Source: Patescibacteria group bacterium (GTDB taxonomy: Bacteria; Patescibacteriota; Patescibacteriia; Patescibacteriales; UBA12465). Taken from it: DNA of 34,374 nt. The position numbers and the translations under genes are program-made. Of the stretch, positions 1 to 8,500 are shown in pieces. The stretch covers positions 1 to 34,374 of the forward strand of contig JAIPJO010000003.1 of assembly GCA_021734135.1 (NCBI GenBank), read 5' to 3'. Below the pieces are notes generated by a model. The model saw nothing but the letters and a program-made list of their open reading frames with translations. It was not told the DNA's origin and did not search any database. Position 1 is the stretch's first letter. Every line of letters starts with the position of its first letter.

Positions 1-332
1 GGCACACTAACAAAACTACCAGCACTAATTACCACCTTAGGCCTTATTAATGCGAGATAAATAAAAGATTGAATAAAACCAGCTAATATATTAAAAATAT
101 CTAAAAAGTTTTTAACAGAAAAATATCTACGAAACTTACCACTTAAAATAGGATAATATTTAATACTTTCCTTTTTTACCATCTCTTTTTCAATACCATG
201 AGTACTGCCGAACCAAAGCATATTCCAATCAGGATGTTTTGTTTTCAGATCTTTAATCACAGCTAAAAGAGGTGTTACTGAACCACCGGTTCCCCCTCCA
301 GAAAAAACAATTGTTTTAGGCTTAGTTTTCAT
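1..332 (-). CDS. murG: MurG, UDP-GlcNAc:undecaprenyl-PP-MurNAc-pentapeptide GlcNAc transferase (N-terminal part, truncated by window edge)
   Basis: Reverse translation from 332 begins MKTKPKTIVFSGGGTGGSVTPLLAVIKDLKTKHPDWNMLWFGSTHGIEKEMV, with the GGGTGG N-terminal motif of MurG; adjacent to ftsW and mraY. Confidence 0.88.
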   Translation of the reverse strand, partial: MKTKPKTIVFSGGGTGGSVTPLLAVIKDLKTKHPDWNMLWFGSTHGIEKEMVKKESIKYYPILSGKFRRYFSVKNFLDIFNILAGFIQSFIYLALIRPKVVISAGSFVSV

Positions 333-356
333 ATATAAATTAATTTAAAAACATAT

Positions 357-1499
357 TTAATCTTCAACTGTATATCTACTAATATTAACTAATATACCCA
401 TAGCAATCAAGCCGGCAAGCATTGCTGAACCACCAGCAGAAATAAATGGAAGTGGCACTCCTGTCATAGGTATTAAATTAAGCATTCCACCAATATTTAA
501 GAAAGCTTGAAAAAATATCCAAGAAACTATACCTACAGCTAAAAGTCTTCCAAACATATCTTTAGCTTTTAAGGCTATGAGCCAACCACGATAGAAAATA
601 TAAGTATATAATAATATTAAGGTACTAGAAAAAATAAAACCTATTTCTTCTGATATAATTGGAAAAATAGCATCTCCACTAACTTCTGGTAAATAAGAAT
701 ATTTCTGTCTACTCTCCCCTAAACCCTTACCCCAAAGTCCACCTGAACCAACAGCTATAAGCGACTGATTTATTTGATAACACTTTTCTTGAGTATCAAA
801 AGAAGGATCTTTTAAACAAGCAAAACGATCTTGTTGATAATCAGTATAAGTAACCATTAAATATACCCCTATAATAGCAATTAAAAATAAAGCTATAATA
901 TGTTTTTTATTGCCTCCCCCAACAAAATAAACAAGTATAGAACTAAGAGCAATAATAGACCAAGTACCTAAATCTGGCTGAAGAAACATTAGAATGCTAA
1001 TAAGGGCAAAAATAATTAAAAAAGGCATTAAACCTTGAGACATTGTCTTTATATCTTTATATCTTATCTGCAACCAAGCAGCTAAATATATTAAAAAGGA
1101 AATCTTTACAAACTCAGCTGGTTGTAAAGATTGTCCAAATACCAAAATCCAACTTCTAGCACTGCCATGACCAGCAGATAGACCAGGAATAAAAACTAAA
1201 ACTAACAAAAGTATAGAGATTAATAAAAAATAAATAGCATTTCTTTTCCATTTTTGGTAATTTGTTTTACTAACAATATAAAAAAAGACTACTCCAATAC
1301 TTGTAGCTATAATTTGCCCTTGAATATATGCATAAGTATTTTGAAATTTAGTATAAGCCAAATAAGCTGAAGTTGAAGCTAGCATAACTAAACCAAAAAT
1401 GATTAAAATAAACAGGGCATAAATTAATTTTTTATCTGGCTCATGCTCATCTCTATCTTTTTTATTAAATTTTTTATAAGCCCTTTTTATTAACATCAT
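357..1499 (-). CDS. ftsW: FtsW/RodA/SpoVE family SEDS glycosyltransferase
   Basis: Polytopic protein with LPEVSGDAIFPIISEEIGFI and MTGVPLPFISAGGSAMLAGL, typical of the SEDS family; between murG and mraY. Confidence 0.9.
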   Translation of the reverse strand: MMLIKRAYKKFNKKDRDEHEPDKKLIYALFILIIFGLVMLASTSAYLAYTKFQNTYAYIQGQIIATSIGVVFFYIVSKTNYQKWKRNAIYFLLISILLLVLVFIPGLSAGHGSARSWILVFGQSLQPAEFVKISFLIYLAAWLQIRYKDIKTMSQGLMPFLIIFALISILMFLQPDLGTWSIIALSSILVYFVGGGNKKHIIALFLIAIIGVYLMVTYTDYQQDRFACLKDPSFDTQEKCYQINQSLIAVGSGGLWGKGLGESRQKYSYLPEVSGDAIFPIISEEIGFIFSSTLILLYTYIFYRGWLIALKAKDMFGRLLAVGIVSWIFFQAFLNIGGMLNLIPMTGVPLPFISAGGSAMLAGLIAMGILVNISRYTVED

Positions 1500-1509
1500 A
1501 TTATAAGCT

Positions 1510-2559
1510 TTAAAGTCCTCTGTCTAATAAAAATAAAATAATACCAATAGCTGCTGTAATAGCTGATATAACCCAAAAACGCATAACAATTTTAGACTCT
1601 GACCAACCTATAGCCTGAAAATGATGATGAATTGGAGTAGAGTGAAATAATTTTCTTTTTTTTATCTTCTTATGAAATACTTGCAAAAGTACTGATAAAG
1701 ATTCAAAAACAAAGAGTAAACCAATAATAGGAAGTAAAATAACATAATTGGTTAACATAGCAATTATAGCTAAAGTAACTCCTAAACTCATAGCACCAGT
1801 ATCACCTAAATAAAAACGAGCAGGGGGAATATTAAACCATAAAAAAGCTAAAAGTCCACCAGTAATTACTCCACAAAAAGCAGCTAAATCATATCTACCT
1901 AAAGCAAAAGCGATAACACCAAAAGCTACATAAGAAGTAATTAAAGTGCCTCCAGCTAAACCATCCAAACCATCACTTTCGTTAACTGAAAAAGAAGTAC
2001 TAATAATTACTAAAATAAAAATAGGTATATACCACCAACCTATTTCAAAATTGCCAAAAAAAGGCACATGAAGCACTGTCCAATCTAATTTAAAATAAAA
2101 CCATAAAGCACCAACTAAAGCAATCACAGTATATATAAATAAACGATGCCCTACAGTAAGTCCACCACCACCTTTTGCCCCCTTACCTCTAACATCTAGC
2201 CAATCATCAACAAGTCCTACTATAGCAGTAGCAATTAAAGCACCAAGGGGCAAAAGAGTTTCACTTCTGGAAAGAAAATTAAGTTTAGTTAAAAATTCTA
2301 AGTTTAAAAAATCCCCCAAGAAACTAAAAAGTATAATTAGAATAAGAAGTGTTAACCAAATTAAAATTCCTCCCATAGTAGGTGTTCCGGCCTTATGGGC
2401 ATGAAGTTTTGAAAATACAGGTGTTTTACCACTATTTCTAATATTTTTACCCAATTTATATTTATATAAATAATGGGTTAAAAGTGGTGTCCATAAAATA
2501 GCAAAAACAAAAGCTAAAGTAGATAAACTAAGAATTTTGGCAATTTGAAATTCTGGCAT
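1510..2559 (-). CDS. mraY: Phospho-N-acetylmuramoyl-pentapeptide transferase
   Basis: Motifs AGTPTMGGILI, VDDWLDVR, NESDGLDGLAGG, LGDTGAMSLG, HHHFQAIGWSESKIVMRFW. Confidence 0.93.
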   Translation of the reverse strand: MPEFQIAKILSLSTLAFVFAILWTPLLTHYLYKYKLGKNIRNSGKTPVFSKLHAHKAGTPTMGGILIWLTLLILIILFSFLGDFLNLEFLTKLNFLSRSETLLPLGALIATAIVGLVDDWLDVRGKGAKGGGGLTVGHRLFIYTVIALVGALWFYFKLDWTVLHVPFFGNFEIGWWYIPIFILVIISTSFSVNESDGLDGLAGGTLITSYVAFGVIAFALGRYDLAAFCGVITGGLLAFLWFNIPPARFYLGDTGAMSLGVTLAIIAMLTNYVILLPIIGLLFVFESLSVLLQVFHKKIKKRKLFHSTPIHHHFQAIGWSESKIVMRFWVISAITAAIGIILFLLDRGL

Positions 2560-2560
2560 A

Positions 2561-2956
2561 TTAGAAAAAATTAACTAAATAAAGACTCAAAAGACTAAAA
2601 AAAGCAATTATATTAACAGCTAAAGAGCTTATTGGTAGCAAATGACTTAAAAAGTGAAAATGTTTTTTTCTAAAAAAACTAATAGTAAGCAGAGTATTAA
2701 AAATAAAAACAGCTAAAGCAATAAATCCTAAAATAAAGATTTCATAAGGATGACCAACTTTATCAATACCAAAAACTACATTATAGTGTAAAACCATTAA
2801 ATCTGAACTAATATTTTTATATAAATACCAAGCAAAAACAAATATTAAAATTAAGAATAACAAATTAATTATAGTATAAATACGCAAATGTTTATCATTA
2901 AAAATTCTTTTAAAAAACCACAAATAACGTCTTAATGCGATCAATATTTTTTGCAT
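2561..2956 (-). CDS. Small membrane protein of unknown function, head of the mraY-ftsW-murG run
   Basis: 131 aa ORF, about three hydrophobic segments, 1 nt from mraY. Confidence 0.6.
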   Translation of the reverse strand: MQKILIALRRYLWFFKRIFNDKHLRIYTIINLLFLILIFVFAWYLYKNISSDLMVLHYNVVFGIDKVGHPYEIFILGFIALAVFIFNTLLTISFFRKKHFHFLSHLLPISSLAVNIIAFFSLLSLYLVNFF

Positions 2957-2999
2957 AAGTTTAACTTAATTAAATCCCAATAAAAAAGGACTTTATTTA

Positions 3000-3027
3000 A
3001 TATTATCATATTTTTCCATAATGTAAA
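3000..3027 (-). promoter_or_regulatory. Predicted divergent promoter for the 2956-to-1 peptidoglycan operon
   Basis: Minus strand TTTACA (3027-3022), 16 nt spacer, TAATAT (3005-3000) preceded by TG. Confidence 0.45.
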
Positions 3028-3041
3028 AATAATGTTATAAT
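3013..3041 (+). promoter_or_regulatory. Predicted sigma70-type promoter with extended -10; expected transcription start at or next to the ATG
   Basis: TTTCCA (3013-3018), 17 nt spacer, TGTTATAAT with TATAAT at 3036-3041; ATG at 3048. Confidence 0.6.
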
Positions 3042-3047
3042 AATATT

Positions 3048-4139
3048 ATGAAATTAAACTTTATTAGCAAACTAATAAATTATGGGCTCTGGCAAGGTGC
3101 TAGTAGTCTTTATATTGAATTGAGCTCTGAAGGTTTAGAAGTAGATTATCATGAAGTTAACGCAGACGACCTACTACTTCCACAAAGGGCTAGCAATAAA
3201 TTCATAACTGAGTTAAACTCACTAACTAACGCTCAAAAATTAGAATCTGGCGCTAATATTTCTTTTAAATTACAAACACCAATTAATACTCGCAATGTTT
3301 ACTTAACTAGTGTTGCTGGTGAAAATCATAAATACCTATTGCAAGTAATTGAACCAGAAAGCACAGCCTGGAAACTATCAAATTTAGGTATGGATTCAAA
3401 TATTTTAAGAAATATTAAACAACACTTAAAGACAGAAAAAACTAAAGGTCTTATTACTATTTCCTCTAAAAATAAAGATGATAAAGAAAAAACTTTATCA
3501 GCTTTTATTCATGAATTAAATAAATTAAATATAGATATATTAAGTATAGGAAAACTTGATAAAAATATTATTTATCTTGATGAAAACCAAAATTGGTTAA
3601 AAAATATTGATGAACATGATTTAATTAGTCTTTTAAATAAACACAGTGAAAATGTTGTAATTACTAATAGTGAAAATGAAAATATCATTAAAGCCTTAAT
3701 AAAATATAGTTTAAATAGTGATAAACTAATAATTTTAAGCATAAATAGCGAAAGTTCACATGATGCTTACAGTAAATTACAAGAAAAAATTAATGATAAA
3801 GGATTAAGTAAGAATATAAATTTTATATTACACCAAGAGTCTTTTAAACATCTATGCCCTCATTGTTTAGATAAAGCTGAACATAGCTCTTATGAAAAAA
3901 AATCTTTAGATGATTTATCCTCTCATTATAATTTAGGAGATATAAAAAATAATTCTTATACTAGTAGTGGTTGTGATAAATGTAATTATAAATCATATAA
4001 TGGTAATGTTTTAGCCTTTGAAGTACTATCTTTTAAATACCCCCACCTTAACACAGCCTCAATAATAGATGATGCCTATAAAAAACAAAACTTAGGTATA
4101 ATCTCTGCTAATGATTTGCTAAGAATAAGTAATATATGA
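3048..4139 (+). CDS. Degenerate GspE/PilB-like (T2SS/T4P) ATPase, predicted pseudo-ATPase
   Basis: Collinear with GspE/PilB: ASSLYIELSSEGLEVDYH (ASDIHIEP region), LGM linker, GLITISSKNKDDKEKTLSAFIHELNKLNIDILSIG (Walker A region), LISLLNKHSENVVITNSEN (Walker B region), KLIILSINSESS (His box region), CPHC...GCDKC zinc motif, FEVLSF. Confidence 0.72.
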   Translation: MKLNFISKLINYGLWQGASSLYIELSSEGLEVDYHEVNADDLLLPQRASNKFITELNSLTNAQKLESGANISFKLQTPINTRNVYLTSVAGENHKYLLQVIEPESTAWKLSNLGMDSNILRNIKQHLKTEKTKGLITISSKNKDDKEKTLSAFIHELNKLNIDILSIGKLDKNIIYLDENQNWLKNIDEHDLISLLNKHSENVVITNSENENIIKALIKYSLNSDKLIILSINSESSHDAYSKLQEKINDKGLSKNINFILHQESFKHLCPHCLDKAEHSSYEKKSLDDLSSHYNLGDIKNNSYTSSGCDKCNYKSYNGNVLAFEVLSFKYPHLNTASIIDDAYKKQNLGIISANDLLRISNI

Positions 4140-4798
4140 AGATACTTTGTATAATTCCAGCCTACAATGAAGAAAAAAATATAAGTAAAACAGTATCATC
4201 TGCTAAAAAATATATTAGTGATGTTCTGGTTGTAAATGACGGCTCTAAAGATCAAACAAAAAAATTAGCCCAAGAAAATGGAGCTAAAGTAATTAGTCAT
4301 ATTATTAACCGTGGTCAAGGTGCAAGCCTTGAAACTGGTAATGAATATGCTAGAAGGCATGATTATGACGCAGTGGTTCACTTTGATGCTGATGGACAAT
4401 TTTTAGCTAAAGAAATACCTGATATTTTAAAACCAGTTATTGAAGAAGCTTACCCTCTTAGTTTTGGGTCTCGTTTTCTAAGTAAAAAATCTAATATGCC
4501 CTGGTTAAAAAAACATATAATCATGCCTCTAGCTAAAACAATTAATTATCTATTTTTAGGTATAAACACCAGCGACCCACAAAGTGGTTTTAGAGCTATG
4601 GATAAAGAAGCACTAGAAAAAATTAAAATTGAACACGATGGTATGGCTCATTGTAGCGAAATATTAGCTAAAACTCATAAATATAATTTAGTTTTTAAAG
4701 AAGTACCTATTACCGTAATATATAATGAATTTGGACAATCTCTAGGCTCAGGTTTTAAGACTATTAAAGACTTACTAATCAATAAAATAAATAAATAA
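4136..4798 (+). CDS. Family 2 glycosyltransferase (dolichyl-phosphate-mannose-synthase-like)
   Basis: IPAYNEEKNISKTV, VVNDGSKDQT, FDADGQF, GSRFL motifs; ATGA overlap with upstream ORF. Confidence 0.9.
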   Translation: MKILCIIPAYNEEKNISKTVSSAKKYISDVLVVNDGSKDQTKKLAQENGAKVISHIINRGQGASLETGNEYARRHDYDAVVHFDADGQFLAKEIPDILKPVIEEAYPLSFGSRFLSKKSNMPWLKKHIIMPLAKTINYLFLGINTSDPQSGFRAMDKEALEKIKIEHDGMAHCSEILAKTHKYNLVFKEVPITVIYNEFGQSLGSGFKTIKDLLINKINK

Positions 4799-4799
4799 T

Positions 4800-5141
4800 A
4801 TGTGGCAACAAACAATAGCTTTAATTTTAATTCTAATCTTCATTTTCAGATTAACACTGTTAAAAAAGAAAGGTAAAGTTCAAAATAATGAATATATTTT
4901 TTGGATGATATTCTGGTCCCTAGCTGCTTTAGCAATGTTATTTTTAAAACAATTAGATACCTTATTAATTGATCTTGGTTTTTCAGGTAGTGGTATTAAT
5001 TTTTTACTTTATTTAGCAATACTCTTTCTTTTCTATTTAATTTTTAGATTAAGATTAAAAATATTGAATCTAGACACAAAAATAACTAAATTATTACGAG
5101 AAATAGCCTTAAAAGATAGTGATAATAATACAGAAAAATAA
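4800..5141 (+). CDS. DUF2304-like small membrane protein
   Basis: 113 aa, three hydrophobic segments, immediately follows a GT2 gene as DUF2304 proteins commonly do. Confidence 0.65.
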   Translation: MWQQTIALILILIFIFRLTLLKKKGKVQNNEYIFWMIFWSLAALAMLFLKQLDTLLIDLGFSGSGINFLLYLAILFLFYLIFRLRLKILNLDTKITKLLREIALKDSDNNTEK

Positions 5142-5143
5142 AT

Positions 5144-6292
5144 ATGAAAATAGCTCAAATTGTCTGCTCCTTCCCTCCTTATAAAGGTGGAATAGGTAAT
5201 AGTGCTAAAGGTCTAGCAAAACTTCTCAGCCCAGAAATAGATATACATACTTTTACTACTGAGAAGCTTAAAGATGATAAAAAACATAATAAAAATAATT
5301 TACATAAAGACAAGTTTAAAGCTGAAAATACTAATGTCTTTTATTTAAAACCATTATTAAAGCTTGGCCAAGCTGCTATCTTACCAAGTCTTTTTTTTAA
5401 ATTAAAAAAATACGACGCTATTATTTTACACTACCCTTTTTTCGGTACTAATGAGATATTATATCTATATAGATTATTTAATAAAAAACAAAAACTTTAC
5501 ATCTATTATCACATGGATGTACAAGCTTTAAATCCTCTATATAAAATACTAAGCCTACCTGGACATATTTGTGGTAAAGCCCTAATAAAACAAGCTGATA
5601 AAGTTATTGTTTCTAGTCTTGATTATCTACAAAATTCACAAATTAAAAAATTATACCAAAAAGAAGTCCAAAAATATAAAGCCATTAGTTTTCATATAAA
5701 TGAAGATTATTATCACAAAGATTTCACAATAAAGGATAAAAATAATATACAACTTCTTTTTGTAGGAGGACTTGATAAAGCTCACTATTTCAAAGGTGTG
5801 GAAAATTTAATTAAAGCAACTGCTAAAATAAAACAAAAAAATTGGACTTTAAATATAGTTGGCAATGGTGAGCTATTAAATAAATACAAAAAGCTTGTTT
5901 TTAAACTTAATTTAAACAAAAATATTAATTTTTTAAATAATGTAGATGATAAAGAATTAAAAAAAATATATGAAAAAGCAGATATAATAATACTTCCCTC
6001 TTTTAATAAAAATGAAGCTTTTGGCCTTGTTTTAATTGAAGCCATGGCTAATTCTACAGCTGTAATTGCTAGCAACCTTAAAGGTGTTAGTCAGGTATTT
6101 AACGATGATTGTGGTTTAAAAGTTATTCCTGGTAGTATAATAGATTTAAAAAATAAAATAGAAAGTATAATCAATAAACCTACACTTATTCAAAACTTTA
6201 AAAAAGAAGCTTTCTATTTAGCTCAAGAAAAATATTTAGATAAACACATTAAAGAAAAATGGCTGAATATTTTAAAAACAGATGACAAATAA
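5144..6292 (+). CDS. GT4-family glycosyltransferase
   Basis: FPPYKGGIGNSAKGLAKLL N-terminus; LLFVGGLDKAHYFKGVENLIKA; EAFGLVLIEAMANSTAVIASNLKG. Confidence 0.88.
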   Translation: MKIAQIVCSFPPYKGGIGNSAKGLAKLLSPEIDIHTFTTEKLKDDKKHNKNNLHKDKFKAENTNVFYLKPLLKLGQAAILPSLFFKLKKYDAIILHYPFFGTNEILYLYRLFNKKQKLYIYYHMDVQALNPLYKILSLPGHICGKALIKQADKVIVSSLDYLQNSQIKKLYQKEVQKYKAISFHINEDYYHKDFTIKDKNNIQLLFVGGLDKAHYFKGVENLIKATAKIKQKNWTLNIVGNGELLNKYKKLVFKLNLNKNINFLNNVDDKELKKIYEKADIIILPSFNKNEAFGLVLIEAMANSTAVIASNLKGVSQVFNDDCGLKVIPGSIIDLKNKIESIINKPTLIQNFKKEAFYLAQEKYLDKHIKEKWLNILKTDDK

Positions 6293-6298
6293 TTATTT

Positions 6299-7483
6299 AT
6301 GAAAATAGCCTTAATTAACAATCTCTATCACAATCAAAAAAGAGGTGGAGCAGAAATAATTATAGAAAAATTAAAACACGCCCTTGAAGAAAAAGGACAT
6401 GATTGTTTTGTTATCTCCACTGCCCCCAAAAAGATTATAGAAAATAAAATAAATAATAATCAAAGAAAAAAAGAAGAAAAAGATATATCTAAAAATAATG
6501 ATTATTTGATAAATTCAATATACTATAATCTACATAAATTCCCTTATATAATCAGATTACTATGGCACTTATATAAACAAATAGAAAATAGGTCAGTTAA
6601 TAAAATAAAGAGTGTACTTAAACATGAAAAACCAGATTTAATTATTAGTCATAATCTTACAGGTTTTAGTATTAAAATATATAAACTTATTGAAGACTTA
6701 AATATTTCTCATATCCATTATTTACACGACATACAAATGCTTCATCCCTCAGGTAGGATGATATATGAAAAAGAAAATATAATTAATTCCTTTTTTGCAC
6801 GTCTTTATCAAAAAATACAAAAAAAATATAGTCAAAAAGTTGACTTAATTGTTTCTCCCTCCAAATGGTTATTAAAAATACATCAAGATAAAGGCTTTTT
6901 TAAAAATACAAAAGTTTGGCAAAAATTTAATCCTATTGAAAACATTAACATTAAAAATATAAATAAAAACTCTAAATCTAATTTCACTTTTATATACATC
7001 GGACAAATCGACAAAGATAAAGGAGTGGAGATTATGATAAAATCATTTCTTAAAACAGCAAATAATAGTGCCAAACTAAGAATAATTGGTGATGGAAAAG
7101 ATTTAAAAACTCTAAAACAAAAATATTATAAACATAAAAATATTATATTTTTAGGTAGACTCTCATATCAAGAGTCTATGCAAAAACTAGCAGAAGCTAA
7201 TACTTTAATTTTACCTTCTTTAATATATGAAAACTCACCTACCGCCCTCTTTGATGCTCTAAAGTTAAATATAGACATTATAGCTACAAATTTAGGTGGT
7301 AACACTGAAATAATTAAAAAATATTATGGACAATTAATTAAGCCTAATAATATCAATGCTTTAAGTAATGCCATCAGTAATTCTCTCAATAGTATTAATT
7401 CTCACAAAAAACCTGTAAATCTAAGTGATTTACAGGTTGATATTTATATACAAGAACTATTAAAGCAATTACATCTTTCTTAA
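6299..7483 (+). CDS. GT4-family glycosyltransferase
   Basis: GGAEIIIEKLKHALEEKGHDCFVI; FIYIGQIDKDKGVEIMI; ENSPTALFDALKLNIDIIATNLGGNTEII. Confidence 0.87.
   Translation: MKIALINNLYHNQKRGGAEIIIEKLKHALEEKGHDCFVISTAPKKIIENKINNNQRKKEEKDISKNNDYLINSIYYNLHKFPYIIRLLWHLYKQIENRSVNKIKSVLKHEKPDLIISHNLTGFSIKIYKLIEDLNISHIHYLHDIQMLHPSGRMIYEKENIINSFFARLYQKIQKKYSQKVDLIVSPSKWLLKIHQDKGFFKNTKVWQKFNPIENINIKNINKNSKSNFTFIYIGQIDKDKGVEIMIKSFLKTANNSAKLRIIGDGKDLKTLKQKYYKHKNIIFLGRLSYQESMQKLAEANTLILPSLIYENSPTALFDALKLNIDIIATNLGGNTEIIKKYYGQLIKPNNINALSNAISNSLNSINSHKKPVNLSDLQVDIYIQELLKQLHLS
7405..7438 (-). terminator. Intrinsic terminator for the minus-strand S8/UXS unit, inside the 3' end of the convergent GT4 ORF
   Basis: 11-bp perfect stem AACCTGTAAAT (7410-7420) / ATTTACAGGTT (7428-7438), 7-nt loop; U-tract only in the minus direction. 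Confidence 0.75.
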
Positions 7484-8485
7484 GCGTTTTCTGGTTCTTA
7501 AATCAAAAATTGTTTTCTTTAAGCCATTATCTAAAGTAGTAATAGGCATCCAACCAAGTTCATTTCTAGCTTTATGAATATCAGGAGTAAGTAGAGGTGT
7601 CATAAATAATTTACTTTTCTTATATACAATTTTAGAATCTGACTCAGTAGTTTCAATTATTTTTTTAGCCAAATCTGTAATATTAACGTCAACATCTGAA
7701 CCAATATTAAATGGACCAGCTAAATCTGATTCCATAAATTTCAAAGTTGCATCAATTATATCACTGACAAAACAAAGTGAAGAAGAAAAGTTCTCATCAC
7801 CATATATTTCAAGATCTTTACCTTCTAAAGCATTGGCTACCATATCTGGAATCATTTGTCCGTCACCTAAAGTCATACGAGGACCAAAAGTTCTAAAAAC
7901 TCTCATTATTTTAGCATCAATATGTTTCTGCTCTCTATAATTATGCACTAAAGTTTCTGCAAATCTTTTACCTTCGTCATAACAACTACGATCACTAGTT
8001 GTAGAAACTTGTCCCATATCTGTTTCTGTAACTTGATAATCTCTAAGCTCTTTACGTTTAAAACCATAAACAACAGAAGAAGAAAACTGCATAAACTTTG
8101 ACTCATATTTACTTGCTATATCTAATAAAACTTTCATTACCAATGAATTAGCATTGATAATATCTAATTTATTTTCAAGAAAATTATCAGGTGACATTGG
8201 ACAAGCCAAATTATATACCTCTTGAATACCCTGAAAACTAATCTTAAATCTTTTTAAAGTATTAATCTCTTCTAAATCAATAGGTTCAGAGAGGTCATGA
8301 TTAATAAACGTAAAATCTGGATTAGAAAGCAAATGATCAATATTTTTTTCTGAGCCAGTAGAAAAATTATCTATACAAATAACTTTAGCTTCTTTAATTA
8401 ATTCATCACATAAATGGGAGCCAATAAATCCTGCGCCACCTGCCACAATTACATTTTTTTTATCAAAGATTATTTTTTTGTCCAT
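7469..8485 (-). CDS. NAD-dependent nucleotide-sugar epimerase/dehydratase, UDP-glucuronate decarboxylase (UXS)-like
   Basis: AGGAGFIGSHLCDEL Rossmann motif, NLACPMSP, SCYDEGKRFAETL (YxxxK), RVFRTFGPRM; resembles UXS. Confidence 0.83.
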   Translation of the reverse strand: MDKKIIFDKKNVIVAGGAGFIGSHLCDELIKEAKVICIDNFSTGSEKNIDHLLSNPDFTFINHDLSEPIDLEEINTLKRFKISFQGIQEVYNLACPMSPDNFLENKLDIINANSLVMKVLLDIASKYESKFMQFSSSVVYGFKRKELRDYQVTETDMGQVSTTSDRSCYDEGKRFAETLVHNYREQKHIDAKIMRVFRTFGPRMTLGDGQMIPDMVANALEGKDLEIYGDENFSSSLCFVSDIIDATLKFMESDLAGPFNIGSDVDVNITDLAKKIIETTESDSKIVYKKSKLFMTPLLTPDIHKARNELGWMPITTLDNGLKKTIFDLRTRKRLRKM

Positions 8486-8500
8486 ATTATTAAAATTATT

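Noticed and set aside
5785-6075. Minus-strand ORF of 96 aa inside the GT4 gene
   Set aside because: Antisense to a well-supported glycosyltransferase; no recognisable family or own context
6883-7074. Minus-strand ORF of 63 aa inside the GT4 gene
   Set aside because: Antisense by-product of the conserved gene
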